A DNA stretch of 64,000 nt from an uncultured Paracoccaceae bacterium (GTDB lineage: Bacteria > Pseudomonadota > Alphaproteobacteria > Rhodobacterales > Rhodobacteraceae), in contig CANLVP010000001.1 of the NCBI GenBank assembly GCA_947494675.1, positions 620,001-684,000 of the forward strand, read 5' to 3'. The notes below the pieces were generated by a model. The model ran no database searches and was not told where the DNA came from. It saw nothing but the letters and a program-made list of their open reading frames with translations. Positions within the stretch are counted from its first letter, which is position 1. Every line of letters starts with the position of its first letter. Below are positions 42,960-50,896 of the stretch, piece by piece. The position numbers were made by a program, and so were the translations under genes.

Positions 42960-44144
42960 ATGGCGCACCGCATTGCCGCATGGATCGCTCTGTGCATGAG
43001 CCTGATGATGTTTGCGGGGGGCACGGCCATGGCTGATCCCAAGGACGAGAAGTTCGCGCTAATCGATGGTCTTGAGCCGGATGTGACGTTTTCCTTTGCG
43101 GATTTCGCGTTGGATATGGCGACGAAATCCCCCGAGGCATTCATCTGGAACGATAGCAATCAAATCCCTGCGGGCTTTCCCGAGTTTGGGATGTTTTCGG
43201 ACCTGCGTGAGCGTTACATCGGCTATGACCCGCTGAACCGCGACCGCTTTGCCATTGCGATTTACACCGGCAAGCTGGAACCCCAGCGGATTGCGCTGGC
43301 GCTGGATTACGCGCGCATCTTTGCGACCAAATGGGGTGACACCAACTTTGGCATGCAGCCCCATAGCCCTCTGTTCGGGGAGCTTTTGGGCGGTGACAAT
43401 TCCAGCGGCATCATGATCGTGACGCGGATTTCGGTGTTTCGGCGCGGCGATGAGATTTTGGTCATTCGCAGCCGGTTTCAGGCCGACCACTTTGCCACCT
43501 ATGCCCGCGCCATGGCGGAATTTGTGGGCAATGTGACCTTTGCTGAGCCGATCAACCCGGACGCCGTGCCGCTGCAAACCACCACCCGGCCTGCGCAAAG
43601 CGACGGATCGGCCTTTGCCTATGATCTGCCCGCCCATTGGCAGCTTTTGAAGACGGAAACGCCGCCATCTGGCAGCGGTGCCCTGGATTTGTGGATTGAT
43701 GCAAGCGACCCCAATCGCAATTTGGCGACCGTCGTGTCGGTGATTGCGCCGCCCAAGTCGATGCCGGATGCGTCATCGGCCCCTGATCCGCAGCAGATGG
43801 CGAACCTGAGCTATGATCTGGCGGGGTCGGCCCTGTCATCGCTGCTGCCGGAGGTCAGCTTTACCCTTGATCCGCTGGACAAGACGACCTTTGGCGATCT
43901 GGACGCCGTGGCCGCATTTAATGCGCAATTTGTCTATGTGGCCAAAGTCGGCACAGAGGAAACACCGGCGCAGGTGTCGGTGTTGATGTCGATGGGCCGT
44001 GACGGTGTGCTACTGGCCAATACCGTGGTCAGTCCGCGCCCGACCGACCCTTATCTGACCGGCACCTTCATGGTGGGCAACTACATCCAGAGCCAGCAAT
44101 TGCAGGCCCAGATCGCCTATTGGAACGCCAAAAATGCGCAGTAA
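42960..44144 (+). CDS. Exported protein of unknown function, candidate periplasmic immunity protein
   Basis: A 394-residue protein with a signal peptide (MAHRIAAWIALCMSLMMFAGGTAMA, predicted cut after AMA), so exported to the periplasm. Two similar halves are suggested by the patterns DRFAIAIYTGKL/FVGNVTFAEPINPDA and FAYDLPAHWQLLKTE/FMVGNYI, reminiscent of PsbP/DcrB-like folds, but I cannot assign a family. AAAGGGAGG precedes the ATG. Its location directly after the candidate effector suggests self-protection in the compartment where the toxin acts. Confidence 0.65.
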   Translation: MAHRIAAWIALCMSLMMFAGGTAMADPKDEKFALIDGLEPDVTFSFADFALDMATKSPEAFIWNDSNQIPAGFPEFGMFSDLRERYIGYDPLNRDRFAIAIYTGKLEPQRIALALDYARIFATKWGDTNFGMQPHSPLFGELLGGDNSSGIMIVTRISVFRRGDEILVIRSRFQADHFATYARAMAEFVGNVTFAEPINPDAVPLQTTTRPAQSDGSAFAYDLPAHWQLLKTETPPSGSGALDLWIDASDPNRNLATVVSVIAPPKSMPDASSAPDPQQMANLSYDLAGSALSSLLPEVSFTLDPLDKTTFGDLDAVAAFNAQFVYVAKVGTEETPAQVSVLMSMGRDGVLLANTVVSPRPTDPYLTGTFMVGNYIQSQQLQAQIAYWNAKNAQ

Positions 44145-44192
44145 GGCGGGCGTTATAGCTCCCGGCGCCCCGCGCAAAGGCAGGTGACCCCA

Positions 44193-44549
44193 ATGGCGCC
44201 TGAGACAGGATTTCGGCTGCACCGGATTATCGGGATGAGCGAGGGCGAGACCCCGACGCTTGAAGGCACCAACGCCCGGTTGATCGTGACCTGCGCCCTG
44301 TCGCCTGCAGATGTGGGCCGGGTAGCGGTGTGCCAAACGGCCACGAGCGAGCCGGATGTCCTGGTGGTGTTTGGCTGTTTGCAAGAAGACGCCTCGGCCA
44401 CAGAACCTGACGCCCCATTGGTCCTGCAAGCGGGCAAATCGCGCCTGACCCTGCATCCCGATGGCCGGGTGCGCGTGTCGGGCGTTGACGTTGGCGTCGA
44501 TGCCGAGGCCGGGTTTTCGGTGGCCGCAGGACGGATCGATCTGAACTGA
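44193..44549 (+). CDS. DUF6484-like T6SS accessory protein
   Basis: A 118-residue protein with the pattern GRVAVCQTATSEPDVLVVFGCLQE followed by LVLQAGKSRLTLHPDGRVRVSGVDV. This resembles the DUF6484 family found beside vgrG and DUF2169 genes, whose C-terminal strand repeats look like VgrG-type beta-helix segments. ATG 44193 is chosen because the upstream GTG at 44184 would have no room for a ribosome site. It ends on an overlap with the DUF2169 gene. Confidence 0.7.
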   Translation: MAPETGFRLHRIIGMSEGETPTLEGTNARLIVTCALSPADVGRVAVCQTATSEPDVLVVFGCLQEDASATEPDAPLVLQAGKSRLTLHPDGRVRVSGVDVGVDAEAGFSVAAGRIDLN

Positions 44550-45568
44550 TGTGGACACTGCTCAACCATACGCCCTTTCCCGCCCATGCCGGTTTTCTGC
44601 GTGATCATACGGGCCAAAGCTGGTGGCAGATTTGGATCAAGGGCACCTTTGCGATCGGGCATGACCGCGCGCCTAGCTTTGTGGCGGATCAGATACCGTT
44701 GAACCTTGGGCCCGCCTATGCCGACGACGATCCGGCGGGGTTGATGGTGGCGGACACCGATCTGGCGCATCACAAGCCACGGGTTGATCTGACCCTTCAC
44801 GTTGAGGCGACCCCCGAAAGGGACGCGCCGCGCGATCTGTCATTCCAAATGGGCAAGTGGCTAAAGGTGGTGCGGCTGTGTCCGCCGCAGACCTATGCGG
44901 GCTGGCGCGGTGCGGCGCGGATCGATCCCGATCAAAAGGCCGCCCCGGTGACGCTGGATTGGCAGATCGCGGCCGGGGGGTCTGACCACGACGCCAACCC
45001 CCTTGGCATGGGGCAAGACCGCCCAGCGCAACTGATCTATCCCGATGACACCTTGACCCAAAAGACCATTCCGGCACGGGCCGCAGCGCTTGGTCCGATC
45101 CCGCCGCATTGGGCCCCGCGCAGTCAATACGGTGGCACCTATGATGCGGCGTGGGAACGGACCCGCGCGCCGATGCTGCCTGCCGACTTTGACCCCGCCT
45201 TCTGGCAGGTGGCCCCGCAGGATCAGCAGCTGGACCGTGACGCGCTGGCAGATGATCCGCTGGTGATCAGCGGAATTGATGGGGCAAAAGAGGTGCGCAG
45301 CTACGCCCTGCCCCGCCTTGATCTGGACCTGCAGACCAAGATCGGCAGCACATGGCACCACGCCACGGCAGAGCTTCAAACGTTGCACCTTGATCTGGTC
45401 AACGACCGCGCCACGGTCACCTATGCTGCCCGCTGGCCGCTGGCCCATACGGCCGCGGACGTGGACATTGCCCGGAGCGTGGTGATGCTGGGGCGTCGTA
45501 ACACCTACCGCGTCAGCAAAGCCGATCTGGCCGCCTACCGCAGCAACGCCGAAGGAGAAATCGCATGA
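44549..45568 (+). CDS. DUF2169-type T6SS effector adaptor
   Basis: A 339-residue protein of the DUF2169 family. It opens MWTLLNHTPFPAHAGFLRDHTGQSWWQIWIKGTFAI, with the NxTPF/AhxxxxxxDxxGxxxWvvxvKGTF signature, and contains the mid-region YGGTYDAAWERTRAPMLPADFDPAFWQVAPQDQQ, characteristic of the family. DUF2169 proteins load PAAR-like (DUF4150) effectors on VgrG. It overlaps the PAAR-like gene by 4 bp, as adaptor and cargo usually do. Confidence 0.88.
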   Translation: MWTLLNHTPFPAHAGFLRDHTGQSWWQIWIKGTFAIGHDRAPSFVADQIPLNLGPAYADDDPAGLMVADTDLAHHKPRVDLTLHVEATPERDAPRDLSFQMGKWLKVVRLCPPQTYAGWRGAARIDPDQKAAPVTLDWQIAAGGSDHDANPLGMGQDRPAQLIYPDDTLTQKTIPARAAALGPIPPHWAPRSQYGGTYDAAWERTRAPMLPADFDPAFWQVAPQDQQLDRDALADDPLVISGIDGAKEVRSYALPRLDLDLQTKIGSTWHHATAELQTLHLDLVNDRATVTYAARWPLAHTAADVDIARSVVMLGRRNTYRVSKADLAAYRSNAEGEIA

Positions 45569-46692
45569 GCCTCACTGTTGCGGCAAACGGGCTGTCGATC
45601 AGTCACAAAGGGTCCGGCGGGTTCGAGACGAATTCGACCCCCGATGTGTGCAAGACGCCGGACAAGGCGATCCCGATCCCCTATACGATCATCTCAAAAT
45701 CCGCAGATTTGGCACTTGGGTCCAAGACGGTCTTTGCCGATGGTGGGAACACCATCGATATCAAAGGGTCCTGCCATTCGCGTTGCACCGGGGATGAGGC
45801 GGGTTCGATCAAGGGGGTCGTGTCGAGCACGAACCTGCACGAAAGCACCTGGATCACCTATTCGCCCAGCGTCTACATCGAAGGCAAAAATGCGAGCCGG
45901 TTGTCAGACAAGATGTTCATGAACAACCGCAACGCCATTTCGGGCCAGGGCGGGCATAACACGACGCCGGTGCCCAACCCTAATATGGAAATGCTCGAGG
46001 CGCTTTGCGAAATCTTCTGCGAAGCCCGCGAGGAATGGCTCGACTGCAAACATGTGCAACAACGCAGCAACTGCCGCCGCCCTTCACTTTTGGCGCGCGA
46101 CAGGATCCGCAATGTTGTCGACAACCCCAACAGCAAGCTGGGTCGCGCAGTCGTCAACAAAGTAGGCGACGGTTTTGGCGCAGCCGAACGGACCCTTTAC
46201 ATGGCCGCCGACCAAGTGCGGGATGCAGGTCGCAAATTCTACGACAGAACCGGCTTGCAGAATGCGATCGAGCGACGCATTCGCCGCGCAGCAGCAACGC
46301 GCGGCGGTGTTGCCGTGGCAAAGATGGGGGCACGTGCCTGGATGAAGCTTGTGCCCGGCCTCAACCTGCTGGGCACCGCGCTGGACGTCTATGAAGGGGC
46401 CGTCTTGGCCGCAGACATCATTGGGTTGATCCGCAACATTCCCGACATGCTCGACGAAGCGATCCGTGTCCAACCCGATTTCAGCCTGCATGACGCCGAT
46501 GGCGCTGTGACGGACATCTACGACTTTAAGTTTGATGACCCCGTCACCGGCTATCAGGACGATTGGGGCATGGATGATGTCCAACGAAGAAGATACGCGG
46601 CTGCGTCGAATGGCAACGCTCCTGTCGCAATCGATAACAGAACGTGCAACTGCACCTCAAAACATAGCCCACCAAGCCGCGGCATGTCTTAG
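45565..46692 (+). CDS. PAAR-like (DUF4150) T6SS effector with C-terminal PD-(D/E)XK nuclease domain
   Basis: A 375-residue two-part effector. Residues 1-130 are the DUF4150 PAAR-like tip (CKTPDKAIPIPYTIISKSADL, CTGDEAGSIKGVVSSTN, EGKNASRLSDKMFMNN). A hydrophobic stretch at ~246-290 follows, then a C-terminal domain with P304-D305, D320-F321-K322, Q340 and Y344 and a final TCNC. PD-X14-DXK followed by Q...Y fits the catalytic core of PD-(D/E)XK nucleases in polymorphic toxins. It probably cleaves DNA or RNA of a target cell. Confidence 0.82.
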   Translation: MSLTVAANGLSISHKGSGGFETNSTPDVCKTPDKAIPIPYTIISKSADLALGSKTVFADGGNTIDIKGSCHSRCTGDEAGSIKGVVSSTNLHESTWITYSPSVYIEGKNASRLSDKMFMNNRNAISGQGGHNTTPVPNPNMEMLEALCEIFCEAREEWLDCKHVQQRSNCRRPSLLARDRIRNVVDNPNSKLGRAVVNKVGDGFGAAERTLYMAADQVRDAGRKFYDRTGLQNAIERRIRRAAATRGGVAVAKMGARAWMKLVPGLNLLGTALDVYEGAVLAADIIGLIRNIPDMLDEAIRVQPDFSLHDADGAVTDIYDFKFDDPVTGYQDDWGMDDVQRRRYAAASNGNAPVAIDNRTCNCTSKHSPPSRGMS

Positions 46693-46701
46693 GAGGCGAC
46701 C

Positions 46702-47646
46702 ATGACCATCACACTCAATGGATTAATTCATGAGGGCAAGACGCCTATCGCCGTGCCTGCCTTTCGCATCGGCCTGTCTTTGAACAAAGGCATTACGGAT
46801 CCCGACAACGCAGCGGCCATCGCGACGATTACCCGCAGCTTTATCGAACATTTCGGCGATGCCATCGGCTTTGTCGCAATCAACAAGTCGGGCAGCCGTC
46901 CGGCGCGACTGACCCAACCCACTGCCGCCAAGATGAAGAAGGTGGACGAGCTGATCAATGAAGGTCTGTCCGAGAAAATGGGCTTGCGGCTTTATGGCCC
47001 GGATACCGGGCCACTTGGCGCACCGGCCGGGCCGTTTCTGTCTGTACATCAGCAATGGACCACACAAACGATCCTGGAACTGGCGCTGCCATGGGATCAC
47101 CCGTCAGCCATGATGCTTGCCGATCATGTGGATCAGGCGATCCGGTCAGCACATGTGCGTGTTGGCTTCATGGGGTACGGCTTTTTCTGCGCCCCTGTGG
47201 GAGGGCTAGAGGATCGCTATCTCCCCCCTGCGCATGAAAGGTTCCGGGCAGCGTCTCTTGGACGCTGGGCGTATAATTCCGAGATATTTGTTTGGGACAA
47301 GGCTGTCGAAGGCTGGACCGGCCCGTACCGGCCCGGTCTGCCCGACATGGGCTGGCGCACCTACGTGGGTGATCCGTTCCGCGAACGGCTGAAAGACCCG
47401 GCCAATGACCTCGACCCCAGCGTCGTGATCGAGCAGACCGACCGCATGACCGTTGTCACCGCAGGGCCACAGCCGATCTGGGGTGATGTGAACGCAGGCG
47501 AAGACATCAGCGCCTACCGCGCCGCCTACAGCTATCTCTTGCCCGCGATGGCCGACCGATCCGTCCTGCGCAGCATTCTGGGCGGCGCGGGCAGCAGCCC
47601 GCAACGCGCGGATGTCATCGATAGCTATCTGGACCGGTTTGCATGA
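46702..47646 (+). CDS. DUF3396-like type VI immunity protein
   Basis: A 314-residue cytoplasmic protein. The region ALPWDHPSAMMLADHVDQAIRSAHVRVGFMGYGFF and the end PAMADRSVLRSILG match the layout of DUF3396 (type VI immunity) proteins. It begins 9 bp after the nuclease effector gene with AGGAGG before the ATG, the position expected of its immunity gene. A cytoplasmic immunity protein fits a nuclease toxin. Confidence 0.75.
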   Translation: MTITLNGLIHEGKTPIAVPAFRIGLSLNKGITDPDNAAAIATITRSFIEHFGDAIGFVAINKSGSRPARLTQPTAAKMKKVDELINEGLSEKMGLRLYGPDTGPLGAPAGPFLSVHQQWTTQTILELALPWDHPSAMMLADHVDQAIRSAHVRVGFMGYGFFCAPVGGLEDRYLPPAHERFRAASLGRWAYNSEIFVWDKAVEGWTGPYRPGLPDMGWRTYVGDPFRERLKDPANDLDPSVVIEQTDRMTVVTAGPQPIWGDVNAGEDISAYRAAYSYLLPAMADRSVLRSILGGAGSSPQRADVIDSYLDRFA

Positions 47647-48434
47647 TTTTTGACGACGCACTTGCGCAGGTTCTGACCGCGCCCGCCACTCTGCCCCAGC
47701 GCGTGCAGGACGCGCAGATCACGCTGCGCTATGCCGCCGCAGAGACCGCAGCGGATGAGGCGGCTGGGCTGCTTGATATGCTAACCATCATCCTGCCGCT
47801 TTATCGCGCTGGGTTCCTGTCCGCAGATGGCGCGCCAACGCCCGACGCTGCTTGCGAGATGACCATGGAAACCGGCCAATCGGCGTGCTTTGCTCTGACC
47901 GGTTTTGGCCATACACCGGTGATGTTGCACGGGTTGCTGCGTCTTGTTTGGCTGAGCTATCAGACGCCGCCCGGCGCGTTTGACCAATTGGTGCAGATGC
48001 TTGGTGACGTCGAAGAGGCCAAGGAGATTTTCCAGGACCGCAACTTTGCCGATCTCATCACCACGGTGACGCTTGCGGCCAAGGGTCAAGGCGATGTGCC
48101 CTTTGCCGATATGACCGTGCCGCGCACGCCCGAATACGCCACCCTTGCTGCGCATATCGCGCGGAGCCCGCGTGATCTGGATGTTGAGATCAAGGGCCGC
48201 TTTTCCCTGCCGCAGGATGTAGAGAACGCGTTCCTGACCGCCCATAACGCCGGGCTGTTCGGTGATCCGCCGCCTTTGGCGCAGGCCGAGCCTGAGATTT
48301 GGACCACGCCCGCCGGTGACGGTGTGGTTCTGCATGTGCGGGACTACATGGGCGATGCCTCCTATCTGGTGGAACTGATAAACCTTTGCCTTGCGGGCGA
48401 TCTGTCGACAGTGGCCAAGGTCATCGCCGCGTGA
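47643..48434 (+). CDS. T6SS-island protein of unknown function
   Basis: A 263-residue, mostly helical, soluble protein without a signal peptide. It has several acidic helices (DQLVQMLGDVEEAKEIFQDRNFADLI) and ends with SYLVELINLCLAGDLSTVAKVIAA. I do not recognise a family. It overlaps the immunity gene by 4 bp and the next gene by 4 bp, so it belongs to the same transcript and may be a chaperone or a second immunity factor. Confidence 0.7.
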   Translation: MIFDDALAQVLTAPATLPQRVQDAQITLRYAAAETAADEAAGLLDMLTIILPLYRAGFLSADGAPTPDAACEMTMETGQSACFALTGFGHTPVMLHGLLRLVWLSYQTPPGAFDQLVQMLGDVEEAKEIFQDRNFADLITTVTLAAKGQGDVPFADMTVPRTPEYATLAAHIARSPRDLDVEIKGRFSLPQDVENAFLTAHNAGLFGDPPPLAQAEPEIWTTPAGDGVVLHVRDYMGDASYLVELINLCLAGDLSTVAKVIAA

Positions 48435-49453
48435 GCCAGCAAGACACCCGCGTTCCCATTCCGATTGCGGCCATTGGGGCAGCGACGATGCATGGCGGCA
48501 GCCTTGCCGCGACGCAAGAGACACTGGCCAAGGGGCGACCCGTTTTGCGCAGGCGGCGCGATTTTATTGGGGCGGATTTCAAGCCGCTGCGCTGCGGGTT
48601 TCGCCCCGATCAGGACCTGAACCAAACCGTGGCTGATCGGATCACCCATCTGGCGCATTTGGCAATCGAGGACCTAATCCGCAACCTTGGACAGACCCAG
48701 TTTCGTGATACCGGCATCGCCGTGGCTATCACCCTGCCAGAGGAGGATGCGGCCTTTGCCCTTCCCTCGGGTCTGGGCGATGATCTGGTCAAACATATTG
48801 GCACAGCCCTGTCCGCGCCTGTGGTGCGTCATGCGGTGCAACGGGCGGGTTCTGCTGGCTCCGGTGCGATGCTGGCGCAGATCATGTCAGACGGTTGGGA
48901 TGGTTTTCCGGTCCTGTTGCTGGCGGTGGACAGCATGGCGTCCCGCGCGCGATTGGCCGCGCAACTGGACCGCGGTGATCTGATGTCGGACGCCAACCCT
49001 TACGGCCTGATCCCGGGTGAGGCTGCGGTGGCCATGATGCTGGCGGATGGCAATGCACGTGCGCATATCCTTGGCGCGGGAATGGGGCTTGAGAGTGTCA
49101 AAGAAGATGATCCCGGCGATAGTAACCATACCGGCCTGTCAAGCGCGTGGTGGGATGCCCTCGGCCCTGACGCTGACACTATCGCCGACCACCTCTGGAC
49201 CGATTGGAACAATGGCCGCTACCGGGCCGCGCAGATGTCTTATGCCATGGTGCGCACGACGCCCCGGCTGGTGCCGGGGATTGAGCCGGAGCATGTCGCT
49301 TTGCAATTCGGCGACACCGGTGCGGCGGCCCAGCTTTTGGCGCTGACGCAGGCGCTTTTGTTGGCGCAACCGAATGAAACGGCGTTGGTGTCGGCCCATA
49401 GCCGGTGGTCGGGCGCATCAAGCGCCATTTTTGCGCGGCGGCTCTCGCCCTAG
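48431..49453 (+). CDS. Ketosynthase-fold (thiolase-like) protein without catalytic cysteine
   Basis: A 340-residue protein with the beta-ketoacyl-synthase fold: PIAAIGAATMHGG at the N terminus, LLLAVDSMASRARLAAQLDRGDLMSDANPYGLIPGEAAVAMMLA in the middle. Where active enzymes have the nucleophilic Cys, the elbow reads GSAGSGAML (residues 140-148); the only Cys in the protein is residue 55. It is therefore probably not a condensing enzyme. Such proteins occur in several T6SS accessory clusters, role unknown. Start GTG 48431 gives an overlap with the preceding gene. Confidence 0.78.
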   Translation: MSQQDTRVPIPIAAIGAATMHGGSLAATQETLAKGRPVLRRRRDFIGADFKPLRCGFRPDQDLNQTVADRITHLAHLAIEDLIRNLGQTQFRDTGIAVAITLPEEDAAFALPSGLGDDLVKHIGTALSAPVVRHAVQRAGSAGSGAMLAQIMSDGWDGFPVLLLAVDSMASRARLAAQLDRGDLMSDANPYGLIPGEAAVAMMLADGNARAHILGAGMGLESVKEDDPGDSNHTGLSSAWWDALGPDADTIADHLWTDWNNGRYRAAQMSYAMVRTTPRLVPGIEPEHVALQFGDTGAAAQLLALTQALLLAQPNETALVSAHSRWSGASSAIFARRLSP

Positions 49454-49572
49454 GCGCTTTTTGGCGACCCTCGGAAATCGGCGACGGAACCGCCGGTGAA
49501 CTGCGTTAAACGACCATTAGCGCGCGGCACGTCAGAAGGCCCGGTGCGCGCATCCAGCAGAGGAGACCCACG

Positions 49573-50565
49573 ATGTCATTCCACAAAGCCACACTCGCCA
49601 CAGTTTTTGCCATAACAGCCCCCGTCGCTGTCGCGGCAGAACCTTTGACCGTTGAGATCGTCAAGGATCTGTTTGCGGACGCGCAACTTGTGTCGGACCC
49701 GGTTGAGGTTGATTGCACCTTATCGGGCGGGGCAGAGACGACCTGCATCCAAATCACGGTCGTGCCAAAGCCCACGACCTATGAGGCGGGTCCATGGTGC
49801 CCGACCCATGTGGATGACGGGCCGGAGGATGCGGGCATCTGGTTTTATGACGGTGAGGTTGTGGATGCGGATGGTGCGTTTTTCAGCAAGCTTGCCCTGC
49901 TTTATGACGATGAAAACTGGCAGATCGTTGATCCCGAGACCGGTGATATCCGCTATACCGCCACGCAAGAGGCTTGCGATGCCGCTGCCCGGCCTGATGT
50001 GGCGGAAGAATACCAAAACAGCTGCGTGCAATGCCTGATCGACTATATCGACCCGGAGCTGACGGTGACCTATTCCTTCCCGGTGGAGCCGGTCGCATCC
50101 GACACCCCTGCGGACATTCGGCGCACCAGTGTCGGGGTGGCGTTTAACGGCATCCGCATTGATGGCCCCGCCCCGGTTGATGCCATTCTGGGCGCCTATA
50201 CGATTGCGGCCTTTGACGATTGCGGTGGGCATGTGAACCTGCCTGTGGGCTACCACTATCACGCCGTGACCGACTGCCTTGTTGAGACCCATGCCGACGA
50301 TCACAGCCATGATGATGACCATGCAGGGATCATTGGGCTGGCGCTGGATGGGCATTTCATCACCACCCACCTGAACGCGAATGGCAGCACCCCCGAAGGC
50401 CTGGATGAATGCTATGGTCACACCTCCGACGAACTCGGCTATCACTATCACGCAGGCAAACCGGGCACGAACCAGATCCTTGGGTGTCTGACAGCGCAAG
50501 CGGGATGTGCGCGCGGCGAAGAGGGCGAGGCCTGTGATGCGACGGCCCGGCGGCCACGGCCATAG
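49573..50565 (+). CDS. Secreted YHYH-domain protein
   Basis: A 330-residue exported protein with signal peptide MSFHKATLATVFAITAPVAVAA. It carries two YHYH motifs (GYHYHAVTDCL and GYHYHAGKPGTN), a His/Asp cluster HADDHSHDDDH and conserved cysteines, as in YHYH-domain proteins of unknown function; the His-rich motif suggests metal binding. AGGAGA precedes the ATG. It is separated from the T6SS island by 119 bp and is probably independent. Confidence 0.85.
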   Translation: MSFHKATLATVFAITAPVAVAAEPLTVEIVKDLFADAQLVSDPVEVDCTLSGGAETTCIQITVVPKPTTYEAGPWCPTHVDDGPEDAGIWFYDGEVVDADGAFFSKLALLYDDENWQIVDPETGDIRYTATQEACDAAARPDVAEEYQNSCVQCLIDYIDPELTVTYSFPVEPVASDTPADIRRTSVGVAFNGIRIDGPAPVDAILGAYTIAAFDDCGGHVNLPVGYHYHAVTDCLVETHADDHSHDDDHAGIIGLALDGHFITTHLNANGSTPEGLDECYGHTSDELGYHYHAGKPGTNQILGCLTAQAGCARGEEGEACDATARRPRP

Positions 50566-50727
50566 GGCTGTCGGCAACGTAGGCCTTTGGTTACGATTAC
50601 TGCAAGCCCGGCCATTGGGCTACGCAACTGGGTTACCGATTCCTCAATTCGACGGGCCGGCGTGAATCCGTGGACAATCGGTTATGCGTTCAGAGGCGGC
50701 ACATCGCGACGTTGAGAAGCAAATGAA

Positions 50728-50757
50728 AAAGGCTTAGCGATTTCTCGCTAAGCCTTT
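50728..50757 (-). terminator. Terminator of tRNA-Arg
   Basis: AAAGGCTTAGCGA pairs perfectly with TCGCTAAGCCTTT (13 bp, TTTC loop); on the minus strand it ends with a run of five T residues. It lies just downstream of the tRNA. The 160 bp before it hold only fragments resembling the GTAGGCC repeat. Confidence 0.9.
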
Positions 50758-50765
50758 GAATTCTT

Positions 50766-50844
50766 TGGCGGACTGGGGAGGATTCGAACCCCCGACCCCT
50801 TGATTCGTAGTCAAGTACTCTATCCAACTGAGCTACCAATCCGC
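50766..50844 (-). tRNA. tRNA-Arg (anticodon ACG)
   Basis: Read on the minus strand the sequence folds as a cloverleaf: acceptor GCGGATT with AGTCCGC, D-arm TAGCTCAGTTGGATAGAGTA, anticodon stem CTTGA/TCAAG around loop CTACGAA with anticodon ACG, and T-arm GGGGGTTCGAATCCTCCC. The CCA end is encoded. Confidence 0.96.
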
Positions 50845-50896
50845 GTATCGGGGGATTTAGACCCCCTACTCCGCCGATGCAAGACCCATTCGGTGA

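Noticed and set aside
41244-42968. A 574-codon minus-strand open frame opposite vgrG and the effector gene
   Set aside because: His/Arg/Ala-rich composition typical of the antisense strand of high-GC genes; the plus strand has clear VgrG motifs.
50579-50625. A further GTAGGCC repeat copy after the YHYH gene
   Set aside because: GTAGGCC and AAGCCCGGCC fragments are present but do not form the hairpin seen in the other copies.
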